From the NCBI GenBank assembly GCA_033030425.1, contig JAUFSD010000009.1:1178001-1242000 (forward strand): a stretch of 64,000 nucleotides of DNA, written 5' to 3'. The DNA comes from Verpa conica (Eukaryota > Ascomycota > Pezizomycetes > Pezizales > Morchellaceae). Positions 22,225 through 33,733 of the stretch are shown here, one piece after another. Made by a program: the position numbers and the translations under genes. Within the stretch, counting starts at the first letter, position 1; every line of letters starts with the position of its first letter. The notes under the pieces were generated by a model, which had not been told where the DNA came from, did no database searches, and saw nothing but the letters and a program-made list of their open reading frames with translations.

Positions 22225-24046
22225 TTAGTTTGAAGGGAAATAACGACTCCTCACCGCCTGACTGAGACTTGACATCCGACTCGCCATGCCACCAGCTTGC
22301 ATTGTGCTTAGATAAGCCTCCTCCATCGCTGATTGTGTAACACTCGTGTCTAGTCCCAGTTAATAACTAAACAAGATTATTTGCCTCCTGGCGTGCATAC
22401 CAGATAAATCACTAAAACTACTGCCCATACTAGGTGAGTTAGGCCCAGTAGATAGACCTGCACTATCTACCGGCAGTCTCCTAGGACTTCCCATGGGCGC
22501 CAAGACAGTTTGATTTCTTGACCTCCTAGCTCTAACAGTACCCTGAAACTCGAATGATGGGTCAGTACCTGGTCGAGAACCAGGTCGAGAATCAGGTCGA
22601 GAACCAAGTCGAACAGCTTCCTTTCCCTTTATTGTACCGGCACCAGATGTTCGCCGACGTAGGGTAACAGTGCCAGTCATCGGATCATCAGTGCCCGCAA
22701 CAGACTTCTCGCCCTGCGAGAATGGTAAGAATGCAGGCTCCTCATCGCCATCATCTTCATCGGAGCTTTCACCAGCCCCTTTTTTGTTTAGGAAGGATGG
22801 GAGTTTACGAAAGGGCCGGTTTCCGCCATCGTCGTCGTCGTCAGATGATGCGGATGCAGTCGAAGACTCGGTGTAATCTTCAGACGCAGATGAGGGGCGT
22901 TCTGGGGAATGAATGGGAGATGGGTCGGTAGGGATATGGGTAGAAAATCGATGGTTTACTGAGGGGGGTTGAACCGTGCCACGGGTAGTCGCAGAAGAGC
23001 CAGTTCGCGACATTGGCTGAGCTGAAGCTGTAAAGGATTTAATACATCAAGTACCAGAATAGTAGCTATGTGCTAGAGTCCTTACGTCTAGCTACATTTG
23101 TAGGAGTTGCCGGGAGAGCAGGTGTAGGTCGAGGTGTAGCAATCGGAGTAGAACGTACTGAAAGGGATGAGTGAATCCTAGGCTCTATAGACAAGGTTTC
23201 CCTATCAATGGCCATTTCGAGATGACCATGGACGCTGAGTGGTGGAGTAAACTCACCTGTACCAGCTGTGCCAGTTCTAGCCATAGGAACCCCTCCCATC
23301 ACAGCTGGAGATTGTGGTCGTGAATGTGGAGAGCTAGCGATGTTGGCAATATTAGTGTTTAGAGCAGATGTTCCTGCCCTTCGCATCTGAGCTTGAATCT
23401 GTGATAGCTCCCGTTCATAAAGCCATGCTGCCTGTTGAAGTAAAAACGCCCGAGATACTTGAAGATGAGAGGCCCTAGTAAAGATCAGAGTTAGTACCGT
23501 TCATACAGCCCCTTCTAGACTTGTAAGCTCACAGTGCGTTCCCTATAAATATATTAGCTACCAGCAAAGTTTAAGAAAAGTGTAGGGAAATAATACAATC
23601 AAGATCTGTGCTCCGACCAGCCCTTGAAAGTACTTTCCACAAGTACCTTTCTTTTGCATCATTCCAATCAACCTATTTCACCAATTAGTTTATTATGCCA
23701 GCCTTCCTTCCGTATCCAACATGGTACCTACCTGTGGCGGATCCACAAACCCCTTCCTTTCGAATGGAAGCCGTATATACACAACATACCTCTCTTCAGG
23801 TGGTGGCTGAGAGATAGGTGAAGCTTGGCCACGTCGACTTCCCTCTCTATCACCTCTGAGAGAGTTGGTACGTTGCGGCAGAGGAGCCACAATCACTGGG
23901 GGCAGAGCTGGAGCTCCACCACCAGCAAGTGCCCCTCCACCCCCCGCTCCCCTAGAAGACGTTTGGCGAGGACCAAGGTGGCCAATCATTTCGGCGGCGG
24001 CCTGTGTGGTGTTCTTGATGATACTCGGAAGCGGTACTACAGGCAT
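22225..24046 (-). CDS. ATG29: Autophagy protein Atg29, with a 10-nt microexon
   Basis: Atg29 works with Atg17 and Atg31 as the scaffold that organises the phagophore assembly site. Six exons (24046-23732, 23672-23597, 23542-23533, 23474-23086, 23027-22401, 22349-22225) give 513 aa. The conserved N-terminal domain starts at residue 87 (YVVYIRLPFERKGFVDPPQ). It continues VDWNDAKERYLWKVLSRA, then DWNALASHLQVS and FLLQQAAWLYERELSQIQAQM. The DWNAL part needs a 10-nt exon flanked by 54- and 58-nt introns. A long Ser/Pro/Thr-rich regulatory region follows, and the last exon gives SDLSDTSVTQSAMEEAYLS and MASRMSSLSQAVRSRYF, the typical C-terminal block. Odd points: a Gly/Pro-rich extension of about 86 residues before the domain, and the microexon. 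The start at 24046 is the first ATG in that exon. Confidence 0.93.
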
Positions 24047-24114
24047 GAAGTCGATGATTCCCTAATCACGTGTGAGCAAGAGCTGTCCACAGCGGTAAAC
24101 GGGAAATAAGCTCT

Positions 24115-24390
24115 CTAGCCCGCCAAGTAGGGATATGTGTGGCCTAAAAAACGATATTCTTTGATGTGATGCGGAAACTTACCAAATAATTCACAATACT
24201 CTGTTATCGTTCCTTCTATTGATTACCTATGATTCGAGCATTATCGTGAGTTAAGACGCGACAGGAGGCAGGCACGTGAGAGAGATAAAGCAGGGCCTGA
24301 CTTACTCATCGCTGCCGTCTCGCTTAGAGCCTCACCCTTATCATTTAACAATGCCATTTGTCCTCTTCTAGCTACAGATTTGTTTGCCAT
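24115..24390 (-). CDS. Possible small gene upstream of ATG29
   Basis: An ATG at 24390 opens a frame of 28 codons (MANKSVARRGQMALLNDKGE...) ending at a good GTAAGT donor (24305). If spliced to AG at 24216 the frame continues GTITEYCELFG and ends at 24115, with or without removal of a further 39-nt intron that is a multiple of three. The product would be about 50-63 aa. I do not recognise the family. The first exon reads like real protein, but the evidence is only splice sites and frame, and it may be part of a longer unrecognised gene. Confidence 0.25.
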
Positions 24391-24909
24391 CTTAATAAAG
24401 CACCACGAGCTAATATTTATAGTCTCAGCACAGAACACTACGCCAAAATTTAAGCCCATTATCCCAGTCATAGTAAATCACTCGCCATGTATACACCAAG
24501 AGAGAGGAGGCCTTCTAGCCATACTGATGTAAAATTCCCACCGTTTGTGGGTGGCGGCAAATGCTGCAGGCAGGGTTTAGACCAAGCGCTAACCAGGTAT
24601 GGATATTTCTTCCTGTATACCTCAGCAGCAACAAAACAAAGTGTTCAGGGAGTACTCCAAGATAGCGAGTACACAACAAGCTAGTTTTAAAAACCGTTGG
24701 TAATTTTAAAGACTCTACCTCGCGCAAAGTCTCAATGCGGGATGCAACTGAACCGCGGATACACTAGACCATGCAGGGCATGGACCCAAGACCCAGCCAG
24801 AGCTTCTGCTGGCCCATGAAGACCGAGCATTGGCCCTAAAACTCTATCTGCTAACCCTTATTCTTGCAGACTGTATAATTGTGACCCAGTGAACGACTCT
24901 TGCCGAAGG
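24391..24909. other. Intergenic, no gene seen
   Basis: Short frames only. No repeat boundaries are recognised before the small inverted-repeat element at 24910. Confidence 0.35.
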
Positions 24910-25022
24910 TACAGTCTTGCACTAGGTGACAGCGGATACGGGGACAGGGGTTTAGTTAGTTAAAAAAACGTGACTTTTTGGGTAAAAAGCCAGAACACCC
25001 TGTCACCTCGTGAACGACTGTA
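24910..25022. mobile_element. Tiny palindromic MITE (109 bp) flanked by TA
   Basis: CAGTCTTGCACTAGGTGACAG at the left end (from 24912) is matched by the reverse complement CAGTCGTTCACGAGGTGACAG at the right end (to 25020), with a block of mismatches in the middle. TA borders both sides (24910-24911, 25021-25022). The CAGT terminus is common in Tc1/mariner elements. The interior is only about 65 bp. Confidence 0.6.
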
Positions 25023-26324
25023 CCCAGAATTAATACACATCTTCTAGTCGATACGGTCCGTACCCGTAGGGAAAGAAAGTATCCTTACTGTGTGAACTGC
25101 TAAAACCTATTATACTAGTATATTCTTAAATACTTATGGTGCGGATATGTCCTAAATGCTTACTGTGCGAAGCCCGAAAACACAAAGAGGCTAGCTGTGT
25201 AGCTAAGCCTTGCGCGGAATATTTAGGACGGTGGGCTACAAGGGGTGATTAAATTCACACATGCAACTACATATCAGAAAGCTCCGCAAAGAAAAAGAAA
25301 AAAACTAACCCCTCAATACAGTTCACTACCGGCAGGTATAGAGTCAAGACAGATGTGGGTTGGGCCTTACATATCAGTTATTTTATCCTACGTCTAAGGA
25401 TATACGGCGTTCAATTACCCATACTAGTGTATGGATTTTATCAAGTAAAAACCTTAAGTTGAGTTCTATCCATAGTGGCTATGGATATTATAGAAATATG
25501 TTATATGTTGAATTGGCTAGTGTGGTGGATGAAAATCGCTACTACCAAAAGATATGTTTGTCGTAAGAGGGCCGGTTTACTGATTCTTCTAAATGGTCTT
25601 ATTTTTGTCTTAGTATTAGCCTCCGAAAATGGTGTTTTGTTCAGGCAACTCATATGAATCTCGTTAGGAATATTTAGGTAAGCTAGGTAAGCTAGGTAAT
25701 TTAAGATATAAATATCCCTTGCTGACGCTGGAGTAGATCCAAGGGGGCGGGCATAACGACTGTAAGAGAGTGCAATGAAACCAGACACGCGGGCGGGATA
25801 GAAAAGAGAACTCAGCTGGGGCTAAGTGAACATGAGTGATCTGCAGGTGGGTGGCTAGATATATCTGAATTATGGCCTCGGGCTGGTGGCACTGACAGAA
25901 AACCCTATTGGGCCATATTCTATACGCTCGGATATAGAGATTAACCTCCGGTATGCTTTTGTGGGCGCCTCACTCACCGCACATACTGAATAGAGAAAAA
26001 GAAATTCTTACAGGCATATTTTTATTCCATACGGTGTTGAAACAGGTCGATCCGCTATAGCTATGCATGTACCCCGCTCGTGTGCAGACTTTTATTTTCT
26101 ACCAGGCCGACTCCTTCTGGGTCTTACAATCATGTAGGTATTCAGGTGGCGAAGTAAAAGCCGTACGCAATCGTATTCGTCAAATAGGGAGTAATTCACC
26201 CTAAACTGGAAATTTTTTTTGCTCGGGCCTCAATAGTCTTTATTATACATATATCTATATATGCCATACTTGGAAAAGGTGTTTTTTTCGAGATGTAGAT
26301 TTGTTTCTAAAGTGATTTCCTCAA
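25023..26324. other. AT-rich accessory stretch without a gene
   Basis: Several short frames on both strands with no family motifs. It holds a small direct repeat, AGCTAGGTAAGCTAGGTAA-like, near 25671-25700. Probably decayed DNA. Confidence 0.4.
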
Positions 26325-27120
26325 TACATACCAAAATTATACCTATTTATACCCGCGCTTGCTGCATATAGAACATGTCTGGGCTGGTTGACAGGCACGT
26401 TGTTGGCCTTATACGCACTGATAACTCCCGCCACCACCCGGGTGTCTCGAAAGCGTGAGGAGCTTTGTTTCTTATCAGGACAGCCGTAAATGCCTGTCTT
26501 CGTTCCATCCCTTGTGTGAAGAACATTCTTTACAGCCTGAAGGGTCCCAAGGACTTTGTGCTTTGATGCTGGGTAAACGAAAATTTCGGGGAATTCCCAA
26601 AACTTGTAACGGAACCAATGAGGACCAAGTGCCCACATTGGTGGTCTCCGACATTTGTGATACTATGGGGCCTTGGGAAATTCTCGCACAAGTACCATGT
26701 TGCTACTCTTGTAAAATAGATTGTACCTCTCAGGTTAACATCGAGAACTTTGGTGTTTGGCTCTTGTGTAATCTCTTCTCTACTGATGGCGTCGTCGAAC
26801 ATGTCTCCTTTTTCGGTGAGCCCAGCGTTTGAGATTGCTACATCTATGCGGCCGTAGGGTTCTTTTACCTTTTTCGAATAGAGCAATAATATCCGAGTAA
26901 ATTCTGACATCTGTCTCGATGAAGTTTATTTTGTTGGAATTTAGGCAAGATATGAGCGCTAACATCTTTGATATTGACGTCACCGATAATAACCTTTGCA
27001 TCAACATCTGCCCATCGTATAAGATCCACCGATTAGATTCAGGGCTTATAGATCAGATGGGAACTGCGTTTTGAGCATACCGTAGAAGCTTTACAGTGGC
27101 CGCTCTAGTACCAGTTGTGC
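26325..27120 (-). pseudogene. Frameshifted short-chain dehydrogenase/reductase relic
   Basis: Pieces of a classical SDR are readable in order but in changing frames. A degraded nucleotide-binding loop (GTTGTRAATVKLL) is near 27100. Then come NKINFIETDVR, YGRIDVAISNAGLTEKGDMF, VLDVNLRGTIYFTRVATWYL, GHLVLIGSVTSFGNSPKF and the active-site piece VYPASKHKVLGTLQAVKNVLHTRDG. SAYKANNVPVNQPRHVLYA ends the relic. The frame changes between ALFEK and VKEPYGR (near 26877) and between SPKF and VYPASK (near 26585), each without room for an intron, and stops interrupt the C-terminal part. The relation is to NAD-dependent, 15-hydroxyprostaglandin-dehydrogenase-like fungal SDRs. It should not make an active enzyme. 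Confidence 0.75.
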
Positions 27121-27812
27121 CACCTGATTACACCAATAGATATCGTCAGTATAACACTCGATTGCTAAAGACTATATCTGAATATGACAAATGCATAGAG
27201 AAATCGGAAACTCGCCACTCAGCACGACAACCTTTAGCCTGGAAAATTTTTCTGCTTTGATGGTAACAAGAGACATCTTTTGCTTGGACCGATTTTTGGG
27301 GTAGGATGGTGTGTAGGTATAAGGGAATTAGATAAGACTCGATTTGCAAACGTACCGATCCGAATGCCGCTTCACATCCTCCACGTTGACTTTAGACATA
27401 TAGCTCTTGGTCTTTGTGCTTACCGGCGGTTTGCCTATACCTGGGCGTTGTCACGGTAGCGAAAATATGGGGGATAATTTGGCCCTAGGATTGTAGGTAG
27501 GTAGGGGTTCAGGGTGACTTCGTCGTATGTAAAGCTAAGACATGAGGGTTCCATAGATCTGCGTGAATCGGACCAATGGTTTGTTAAGAGCCGTTCCAAG
27601 GAACACGAGCCTGGGCCTTCTAAAACTCACTAAGAGTCCCTTGGATCTTCGCACATTTCAGACTGTATTTGATCGATACCTTCGGTTTTTCTATGGTTTC
27701 TTCTAGAGTCAGTTAATATTTCGCGATATAAGGATACACTAATATATATAGACCCGAAGATATCCCACGAAGAAACTCGTTGGCTGAGCTCAGAGTCGCC
27801 TCTATAAACAGG
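27121..27812. other. Intergenic between SDR relic and rhodopsin-domain gene
   Basis: Short frames only, with no motifs. Contains the promoter of the gene starting at 27813. Confidence 0.4.
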
Positions 27813-29372
27813 ATGTTGGAATTTGTCATCGAATCATGGTCACTTTACGTAGTTGGGGCACTTGTGATTATTACACGATTGGCTGTACGATTCAAGATGG
27901 TTGGTTTTTCTGGCTTAAAGCCGGATGATTATTTGATGGTTGTTGCTTTGGTAAGATTACATAGATTTTTAGAACTCGCCAGTGTACAGGATTAATTTGG
28001 AGCAGTTGGTTTATAGTGTCGAAACAACAATGGCCCATCTGGTAGGACTAGCCGGAGGAACCAACTTCGGTTTAACACCTGAGCAACGAGCTGCTCTCAC
28101 CCCTTTGGAAATCTCTAACAGGGTGTTGGGAACCAAGGCGTTTATGACTGGGTGGTTCACATATTCAGGACTCATCTATATTTTGAAGTTTTGCATGTTG
28201 TTCTTTTTTGAGCGTGTAACGTTAGTGGACCTAGAAATATAGTTGTCAGTCTCTTATGTGATGTCCTTTTACTAATCACTATGTGGTCCTTCTAGATTTG
28301 GGCTCGACCGACAAGTGTTGATTTGGTGGTGTTTTGGAACTATTGGGGTTACATGGATAACGATCATTCTTACGCTCTTCTTGACTTGTAGGTTAGTCAA
28401 ACCATACTTTCCTTTCGTATTTGTTGGTATCTTGAAGTCTCTGTACTAAAGTTTGGTTTTTAGGCCGTGGTATAAATCATTCCAGGTATTTAATAGTCGT
28501 ATTTATGATTTAATTGCTGCCTTTACTAAGTTTCTGTGATGAAAAAGGTTGTACCTGATCCAGGCTGTATGTTTCCCGCAATGGCTCCTAGTACTGCTTT
28601 CTAAATACTTACATTTTCATTTAGTGACGTGTCAAATTGAAAATCCGGTGTACTATATTGTCATCTTTGTATTTAACCTTTTGACTGATGGCATGATTAT
28701 CTCTGTGCCATTACCAGTGAGTATACTCCTAAAAAGACCTTATTTGGAAGTCGATTAGGCTAACTGATGGGTAGTTGCTTCTTAAAACACGGATGCCATT
28801 GAAACGTAAAATATTCCTTATCGTAATGTTTTCTGCAGGTGGCTTTGTTATGTTGGCTGCGATTCTTCGATGCATATTTAGTTTGACGGTAGGTATATAT
28901 AATCTATAAAAGAAAGAAAAACTTATCCTTATTTGAATATGTGTTATAGGATTCCAAAAATTCCTCGACAGCAGCAGTTTGGGCTTGCCGGGAAACCTTT
29001 GTTGCTGTTCTCGTGGGGAATGCCCCAATGATCCGACCAATCTTCAGCAAACGATTCTGGGGCGGCCGCATGCACTCAACTACGGGAAAATCCCGGTCAA
29101 ATGATGCCTCAGACCACCTATCGGTAGAGCTTTCGAGTCGCAAACTAAAGAAGAACAGCGTAACACTCGGTTCAGACTCCATAGAACATATAGTTGATCC
29201 TGGACCAGCCCTGATGATAAAGACAGAAATGACCTACGAAGTGTCTACCCAAGAGGCTGATTTGGAAAGCTACGCGGCAGGAGGAAGCCTAAATTCACGA
29301 GTCCAGGGAGACATCGATTTTAATGGCAACCGATCCAACGGTTATTCTGCAACTGTTTGTGGGAACGTATGA
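27813..29372 (+). CDS. Fungal rhodopsin-domain (PTH11-like) integral membrane protein
   Basis: Eight exons (27813-27950, 28003-28220, 28296-28391, 28464-28485, 28548-28566, 28625-28716, 28775-28888, 28950-29372) give 373 aa in one frame. Seven membrane helices can be placed. Typical blocks are LKPDDYLMVVAL after helix 1, LEISNRVLGTKAFMTGWFTYSGLIYILKFCMLFFFERVT, FGLDRQVLIWW, a Cys-containing loop (GLTCQIENPVYYIVIFVFNLLTDGMIISVPLP), RMPLKRKIFLIVMFSAGGFVMLAAILR and VGNAPMIRPIFSKRFWG. A polar cytosolic tail of about 100 residues follows. Members of this Pezizomycotina-specific family include PTH11-type receptors; the ligand is unknown. Exons 4 and 5 are only 22 and 19 nt. Frame and motifs are intact although the neighbours on both sides are decayed SDRs. 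The start is the first ATG; a little more N-terminus is possible. Confidence 0.87.
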
Positions 29373-29560
29373 TGTGGGAAGAGTCACATTGAGGTCTAAT
29401 TTTTAGATTCTTGTATAAAAATTACCACATAGACTATTATTAATCCGGAGGGAAAGCCTGGAGCTTAGGTTGTTTGTGTTTTTAAAGGAGGAGTATCTTT
29501 TATCTGAGATTTTATATATAGGTTCAAGAATTCCACAATAATATTATTACTGTACAAGCA
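29373..29560. other. 3' flank of rhodopsin-domain gene
   Basis: AT-rich, no further feature. Confidence 0.3.
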
Positions 29561-29825
29561 TATATTGTTGGTGATCAGGACGATCCGGAACCCCAGAGGT
29601 ATATAGCAACCAAAGCAACTATCATAACATAGCCATGAGAAGCACAAAATTAATATTAATTTTTTTTAAACCACACCTAAATCTGAACTAAGGTGTATCT
29701 CATAATTTAGGCCATTTAAGGTACATCTTTAGTGGAGTTTTGTGAGAATTGCTTCAGGTTCAACGGTTGTCAAGCACGTATAGGTACCTCGGAAGTTCCG
29801 GATCGTCCTGATCGCCAACAATATA
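29561..29825. mobile_element. MITE, 261 bp, long inverted repeats, TA duplication
   Basis: TATTGTTGGTGATCAGGACG at the left end (29563) is matched by TATTGTTGGCGATCAGGACG read inward from the right end (29823). The repeat continues through ATCCGGAAC for about 30 bp with few mismatches, and then more weakly. TA borders both ends (29561-29562, 29824-29825). The AT-rich interior has no transposase. It sits between the 3' ends of the rhodopsin-domain and SDR genes. Confidence 0.78.
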
Positions 29826-29916
29826 TCAAGACACAAATAATACTAATGTACATGTGTACTAAATTTTCAGGGCCTACATATATGTATGGAAGCCCTTGTC
29901 CCGCACCATCAGTAGG

Positions 29917-31092
29917 TTAACGACAAGTATATCCACCATCCACCTGCCACGTACATTATTAGCACTGTTCTTAAACGCTGTAGCTTCATTGGTAGACTTA
30001 CTACTAAGGAGGTGCCAGTGATGAAGCTAGCCTTATCACTTGCTAGAAAAGCTATCGCCCCGGCGACTTCCTCCACTATACCGAGACGCTTCATGGGGCA
30101 CGATGTGATAATAGATTCCAACTATTTAGACTAATTAGTGTTGATTTTATGGGTGGCTTGGGTGGTGATGGTTTACTGAGTCCCAGACATCTGGAGCTAC
30201 CAGGCCGGTAGGTCCAACAACACTGATATAGAGTAGATTTTAGCTTAATAGGCTAAAGGGAACCTTCGGTGATTGGATTTGGCCCATACCCTGGCGCTAC
30301 AGCATTGACTCTGATATCATGTTTAGCGTAGTCGATTGCATCGGCCTTCGTAAGTCCCTCAATCCCTAGTTAAAAGATTAACTGAGCATGAGGCTTGGGT
30401 ATTGTTCAATATAGGAATGAGTTACCATGCTTCGCAGCGATGTATGGGCTACTAGTTGGCATGCCTACAATTCCAAGAATAGAGGTAATATTAACGATAT
30501 TACCTCTGGACTTGGTTTTGTTCCTATAAATTCAATAAGTTCTTATTCTTAATATTATGGTTTACAAATAATGCTTAGGCTTCTACTTGCGGCAACTCCC
30601 GAGGCTCTTGGTTTCTCATCTGCTTCAAAACAGCTCTCTCTATGATCCATACACCCCTATAGTTAATGTTTGCGACTTTATCAAAATCATCGATTGATAA
30701 CTCGTCTGTAACTTTGGGGGTTCCAGCAATTCCAGCACAATGAACTGAGATATCAATCCTGCCGAATTCTTTCACGCCTTCATCAACCATCTTCTGAACG
30801 TCATTATCATTCGTGATATCGCACTTTATACAGTGTATTTTGACAGTTGTATTAGCTTTCACCGCAACTGCCTTTGCCTGGGTAGTGGTTTCTTCGAGGC
30901 CTGGCCCTGAGATATCAGTTGCTATGATGTTCAAGCAGCCCTCCCTTATAAATTCTTTGATGACGGATTGTCCTATTCCTGAACCTGCTCCGGTAACAAG
31001 TGCAACTTGACTGTAGTAACTGAGTGGTTAATATAAAATGTAATTGTGTAGATGAGAAGTAACTTGGGTTACCTGTTGATAAAAAGAGTCAT
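29917..31092 (-). CDS. Short-chain dehydrogenase/reductase, probably damaged
   Basis: A classical NAD(P)-dependent SDR. Exon 1 (31092-31073) joins over a 62-nt intron to exon 2 (31010-30587) with the cofactor loop VALVTGAGSGIGQ, then KCDITNDNDVQ, FGRIDISVHCAGIAG and VANINYRGVW. Exon 3 (30510-30426) has the catalytic Ser and Tyr-Lys (GNIVNITSILGIVG, SPYIAAKH). Exon 4 (30365-30264) has GIEGLTKADAIDYAKHDIRVNAVAPGY. The end (about 30121 to 29917) has CPMKRLGIVEEVAGAIAFLASDKASFITG and, after a 56-nt intron, VVDGGYTCR. Between exon 4 and that last part about 140 bp cannot be spliced in phase, and ETPM-like residues are missing. The gene may be disrupted there or carry an intron I misread. Substrate unknown. 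Confidence 0.62.
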
Positions 31093-32542
31093 ATTCCTAG
31101 CTTTAGATTTCGGATTTGATTGAAAAAAAATATGGCGGCAGTTTCTCAATAAATTCAAGGCACTTGATTGATTATGGGTGGGATACTGGGGCATAGAGTC
31201 TATTTAATTTATACACTCAATCTTACTAAGTATATGCACTCATCCGCAACCCTCATGCGCACCACCGTAGACCTAATTGAGTCTGCGGTAATACCCGTGC
31301 CAAACCATAATTATGTAATCTCTCTGCTGATTTGTGAACTCCAGACTACCACTTTTTCCAGCAGGAGATGCTGCAGGACTTTGTTTCTCCGAAAGGCGCT
31401 AAAGTGGATGATCCAGGACTTGATAACTTTTGTCGATGCCAGTCAAAGGTGGTTTTTTGGCTTAGTGATCATAATATCAAGTGCGTGCAGGGAACTACGA
31501 CTAAGGTAGGTAAATGCGCATTAGAGTGGTGATTAGTGTAAGTCTTTGATTTGATACCTACTACCAAGGAATTGCATATAAAATCTGTGGGGCCTCTGCA
31601 AGAGCGGCAACACTAGAGGCAATCGGCAGGTAAAGTGGGGACTATTGGAACTGGGATGGTTAGGCGATAGTTACTCCAAGCGGCATAGATGATTTAAGTA
31701 AAGGGAAGAACCTAGTTTCAAGATTCAAAATATCATATTCCACTAAATCTATAGCTTTTGCTGGTACCTACCACCGGAGTGACTTTTCTATATCGTCATT
31801 GTAATTTTTCGAAACCCACTTTTCGTATCCGGGGCCATGTCTCAGCCAGGAGGGGCACATGAAGGCTTTCATCAATGGGGATTGTATACGTCACAACGGG
31901 CTGTTTTACTCGTCTGAGATGCGCTGAACCCGAACTGCAGTTGGAATTGGAGTTAATAGAGGAGGGGATCCTTGCACTGATTAAGAAGGATATATGCATC
32001 AACTAGCAAGACTCATAATAACGCTAGGAGGTTGAAATAAGAAGTGGTCAAGTATCTAACTTGTAAAGCCGACTTATATCTCTAGTTAACGAGCAAAGAA
32101 AAGCGAGTGAAATCTCTTCTTTGGTATAGCGAGTGGTAAAAAAATACTACCAGGCCATTCATAGTAAGCACTTCTAGTCACACTTTGTTTGGACATCTTA
32201 GTGCCAGTTAATGCGGTACCTTTTGTTGATAACTATTTGGATTTACCTAGGCCTAGTAAGCTTGTGGCATTGTTGGCCAGCTTTGTGCTTACTGGTTTAG
32301 GTGCTCTTTTCTATTAGTATTACATATACACTAGACTATGGTAAGGGTTCAGTTAATGGACTTGATTCACATCGGGCCCAGGGTCAAACTCTGCCCTAGT
32401 TGTATTTAGATTTACATCTTGGTATCAATACATATTACTGGCAGTGTCAGTATCTTGTGTAGCCCTGTTCTACTCAAAGGTTTTCAGAAGGCATCCAGTA
32501 TCTGTTGGGTCATTGTTTATCACTCGATACTCTCACACAGTC
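31093..32542. other. Accessory intergenic region with unassigned coding-like fragments
   Basis: A plus-strand stretch at about 31345-31510 reads smoothly in one frame (EMLQDFVSPKGAKVDD, CRCQSKVVFWLSD), and a minus-strand frame of 68 codons lies at 31796-32002. Neither has a family I recognise or a complete gene structure. The remainder is AT-rich. Confidence 0.3.
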
Positions 32543-32594
32543 AACTTGTTGAATGAATGAATGAATTAATCATAAGTACACAATAAACTTGTTG
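32543..32594 (-). mobile_element. Severely truncated retroposon (34 bp) with 9-bp duplication
   Basis: AACTTGTTG occurs at 32543-32551 and again at 32586-32594. Between them are 34 bp that, read on the minus strand, are TACTTATGATTAATTCATTC plus further ATTC units, preceded by a few bases. This is the same 3' end as the copy at 2172-2289. Confidence 0.72.
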
Positions 32595-32688
32595 TAGATG
32601 CTTCCTAATAAGGATAGCTGATGGGTTGTTTCATATATAAGTCATGTGTATCTCTATTTTCTATGTTTGAAGATCTAGGGTAGGTAGC

Positions 32689-32754
32689 CCATATAAGGGT
32701 TTGCATGTACTTAAATGATAAATTCATTCATTCATTCATTCCATATAAGGGTTT
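32689..32754 (+). mobile_element. Severely truncated retroposon (38 bp) with 14-bp duplication
   Basis: CCATATAAGGGTTT occurs at 32689-32702 and 32741-32754. The 38-bp insert is GTACTTAAATGATAAATTC followed by ATTC units, a slightly diverged copy of the shared retroposon tail, here on the plus strand. The perfect duplication suggests a fairly recent insertion. Confidence 0.75.
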
Positions 32755-33733
32755 AGAGTTTCCGTTGCTGGAGCATATATCGTCATATATCTCTATCTCT
32801 TTTAGACAATCCATTCAGCACCTTTTACCACACAGTTAAACTGTTGGGATATAGCTACTTAATTAGGTATATCACCTGTATCAAGCAGTTATTTCTAGGT
32901 GAGGTCTCTTTATGTTATTCTTTATGAAAGGCCCGAGATAGTGTTTATCTTAGGGTTTGGGGTATCGTAGGGTTTGTCTAGGGATATATATATATATAGA
33001 AGGCATGGAAGTGCTTCTCTAGAGGCTCTCTTAGGTTTGCTAAGCTGTTGAAGAGACTCGATTCATCTACTTTAACTTTTTATCATCAACTGTTTTTTCT
33101 TTCCTCCTTTAATTGAATGTAACTTATAGGCTGTTGTAAAACAAACTGTTCATACATAGTTTATTATAATGAGTAAGCATTCTCTATATTCTGGCATAAT
33201 CAACCCCTAAGTTTATATAGCCTTTTATCTCAACTTGCCACGTTTATAGTTTTATTGATTTTGTAATTGTGCTAGGCGTTGTTTAACATCTTTAAGGTAC
33301 AGAAACTCCTATATACCTATACTACTAGAGCTAGCCCTTTAAGGTCTAGAGAGCTTGTTTAGGGCTTTACTACGCGGTTATAATTATAAATCCATCAGTT
33401 TCTTTCTTTTCATATGATTACTGTCGTGGGGTCTAGGTGGGGGACATGTAAGAGGATGCGTACCTAGTGAGCTAGTGACATAATAAGTAAAATCTACGTG
33501 TAGTAAAGTAAATTTTAACTTACTAGTAAATTACACACATCAATGTTATAACCTGTGGAGGACTAACATAAACAAAAGGATCTTGGCTAAAGAAATTAAC
33601 ACTAACCTGATGTTTGATTGAAACAAAGCTAAATAAGATATGAAAGAAGAAGATAAACTTTACCGGTAGAACCTAAAACCCTATGTTCAAACTAGCCTAG
33701 GAAAGAAGTGGGAAAAGACAAAAACAAAAAATT
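32755..33733. other. AT-rich intergenic region
   Basis: No gene is seen. It contains a TA dinucleotide run near 32985-32998. It is the 3' flank of the WD40 gene. Confidence 0.4.

Noticed and set aside
32543..32754. The two ATTC-tail copies as the inverted ends of one 210-bp MITE
   Set aside because: Each copy has its own separate direct repeat (AACTTGTTG and CCATATAAGGGTTT), so they are two independent insertions in opposite orientation.
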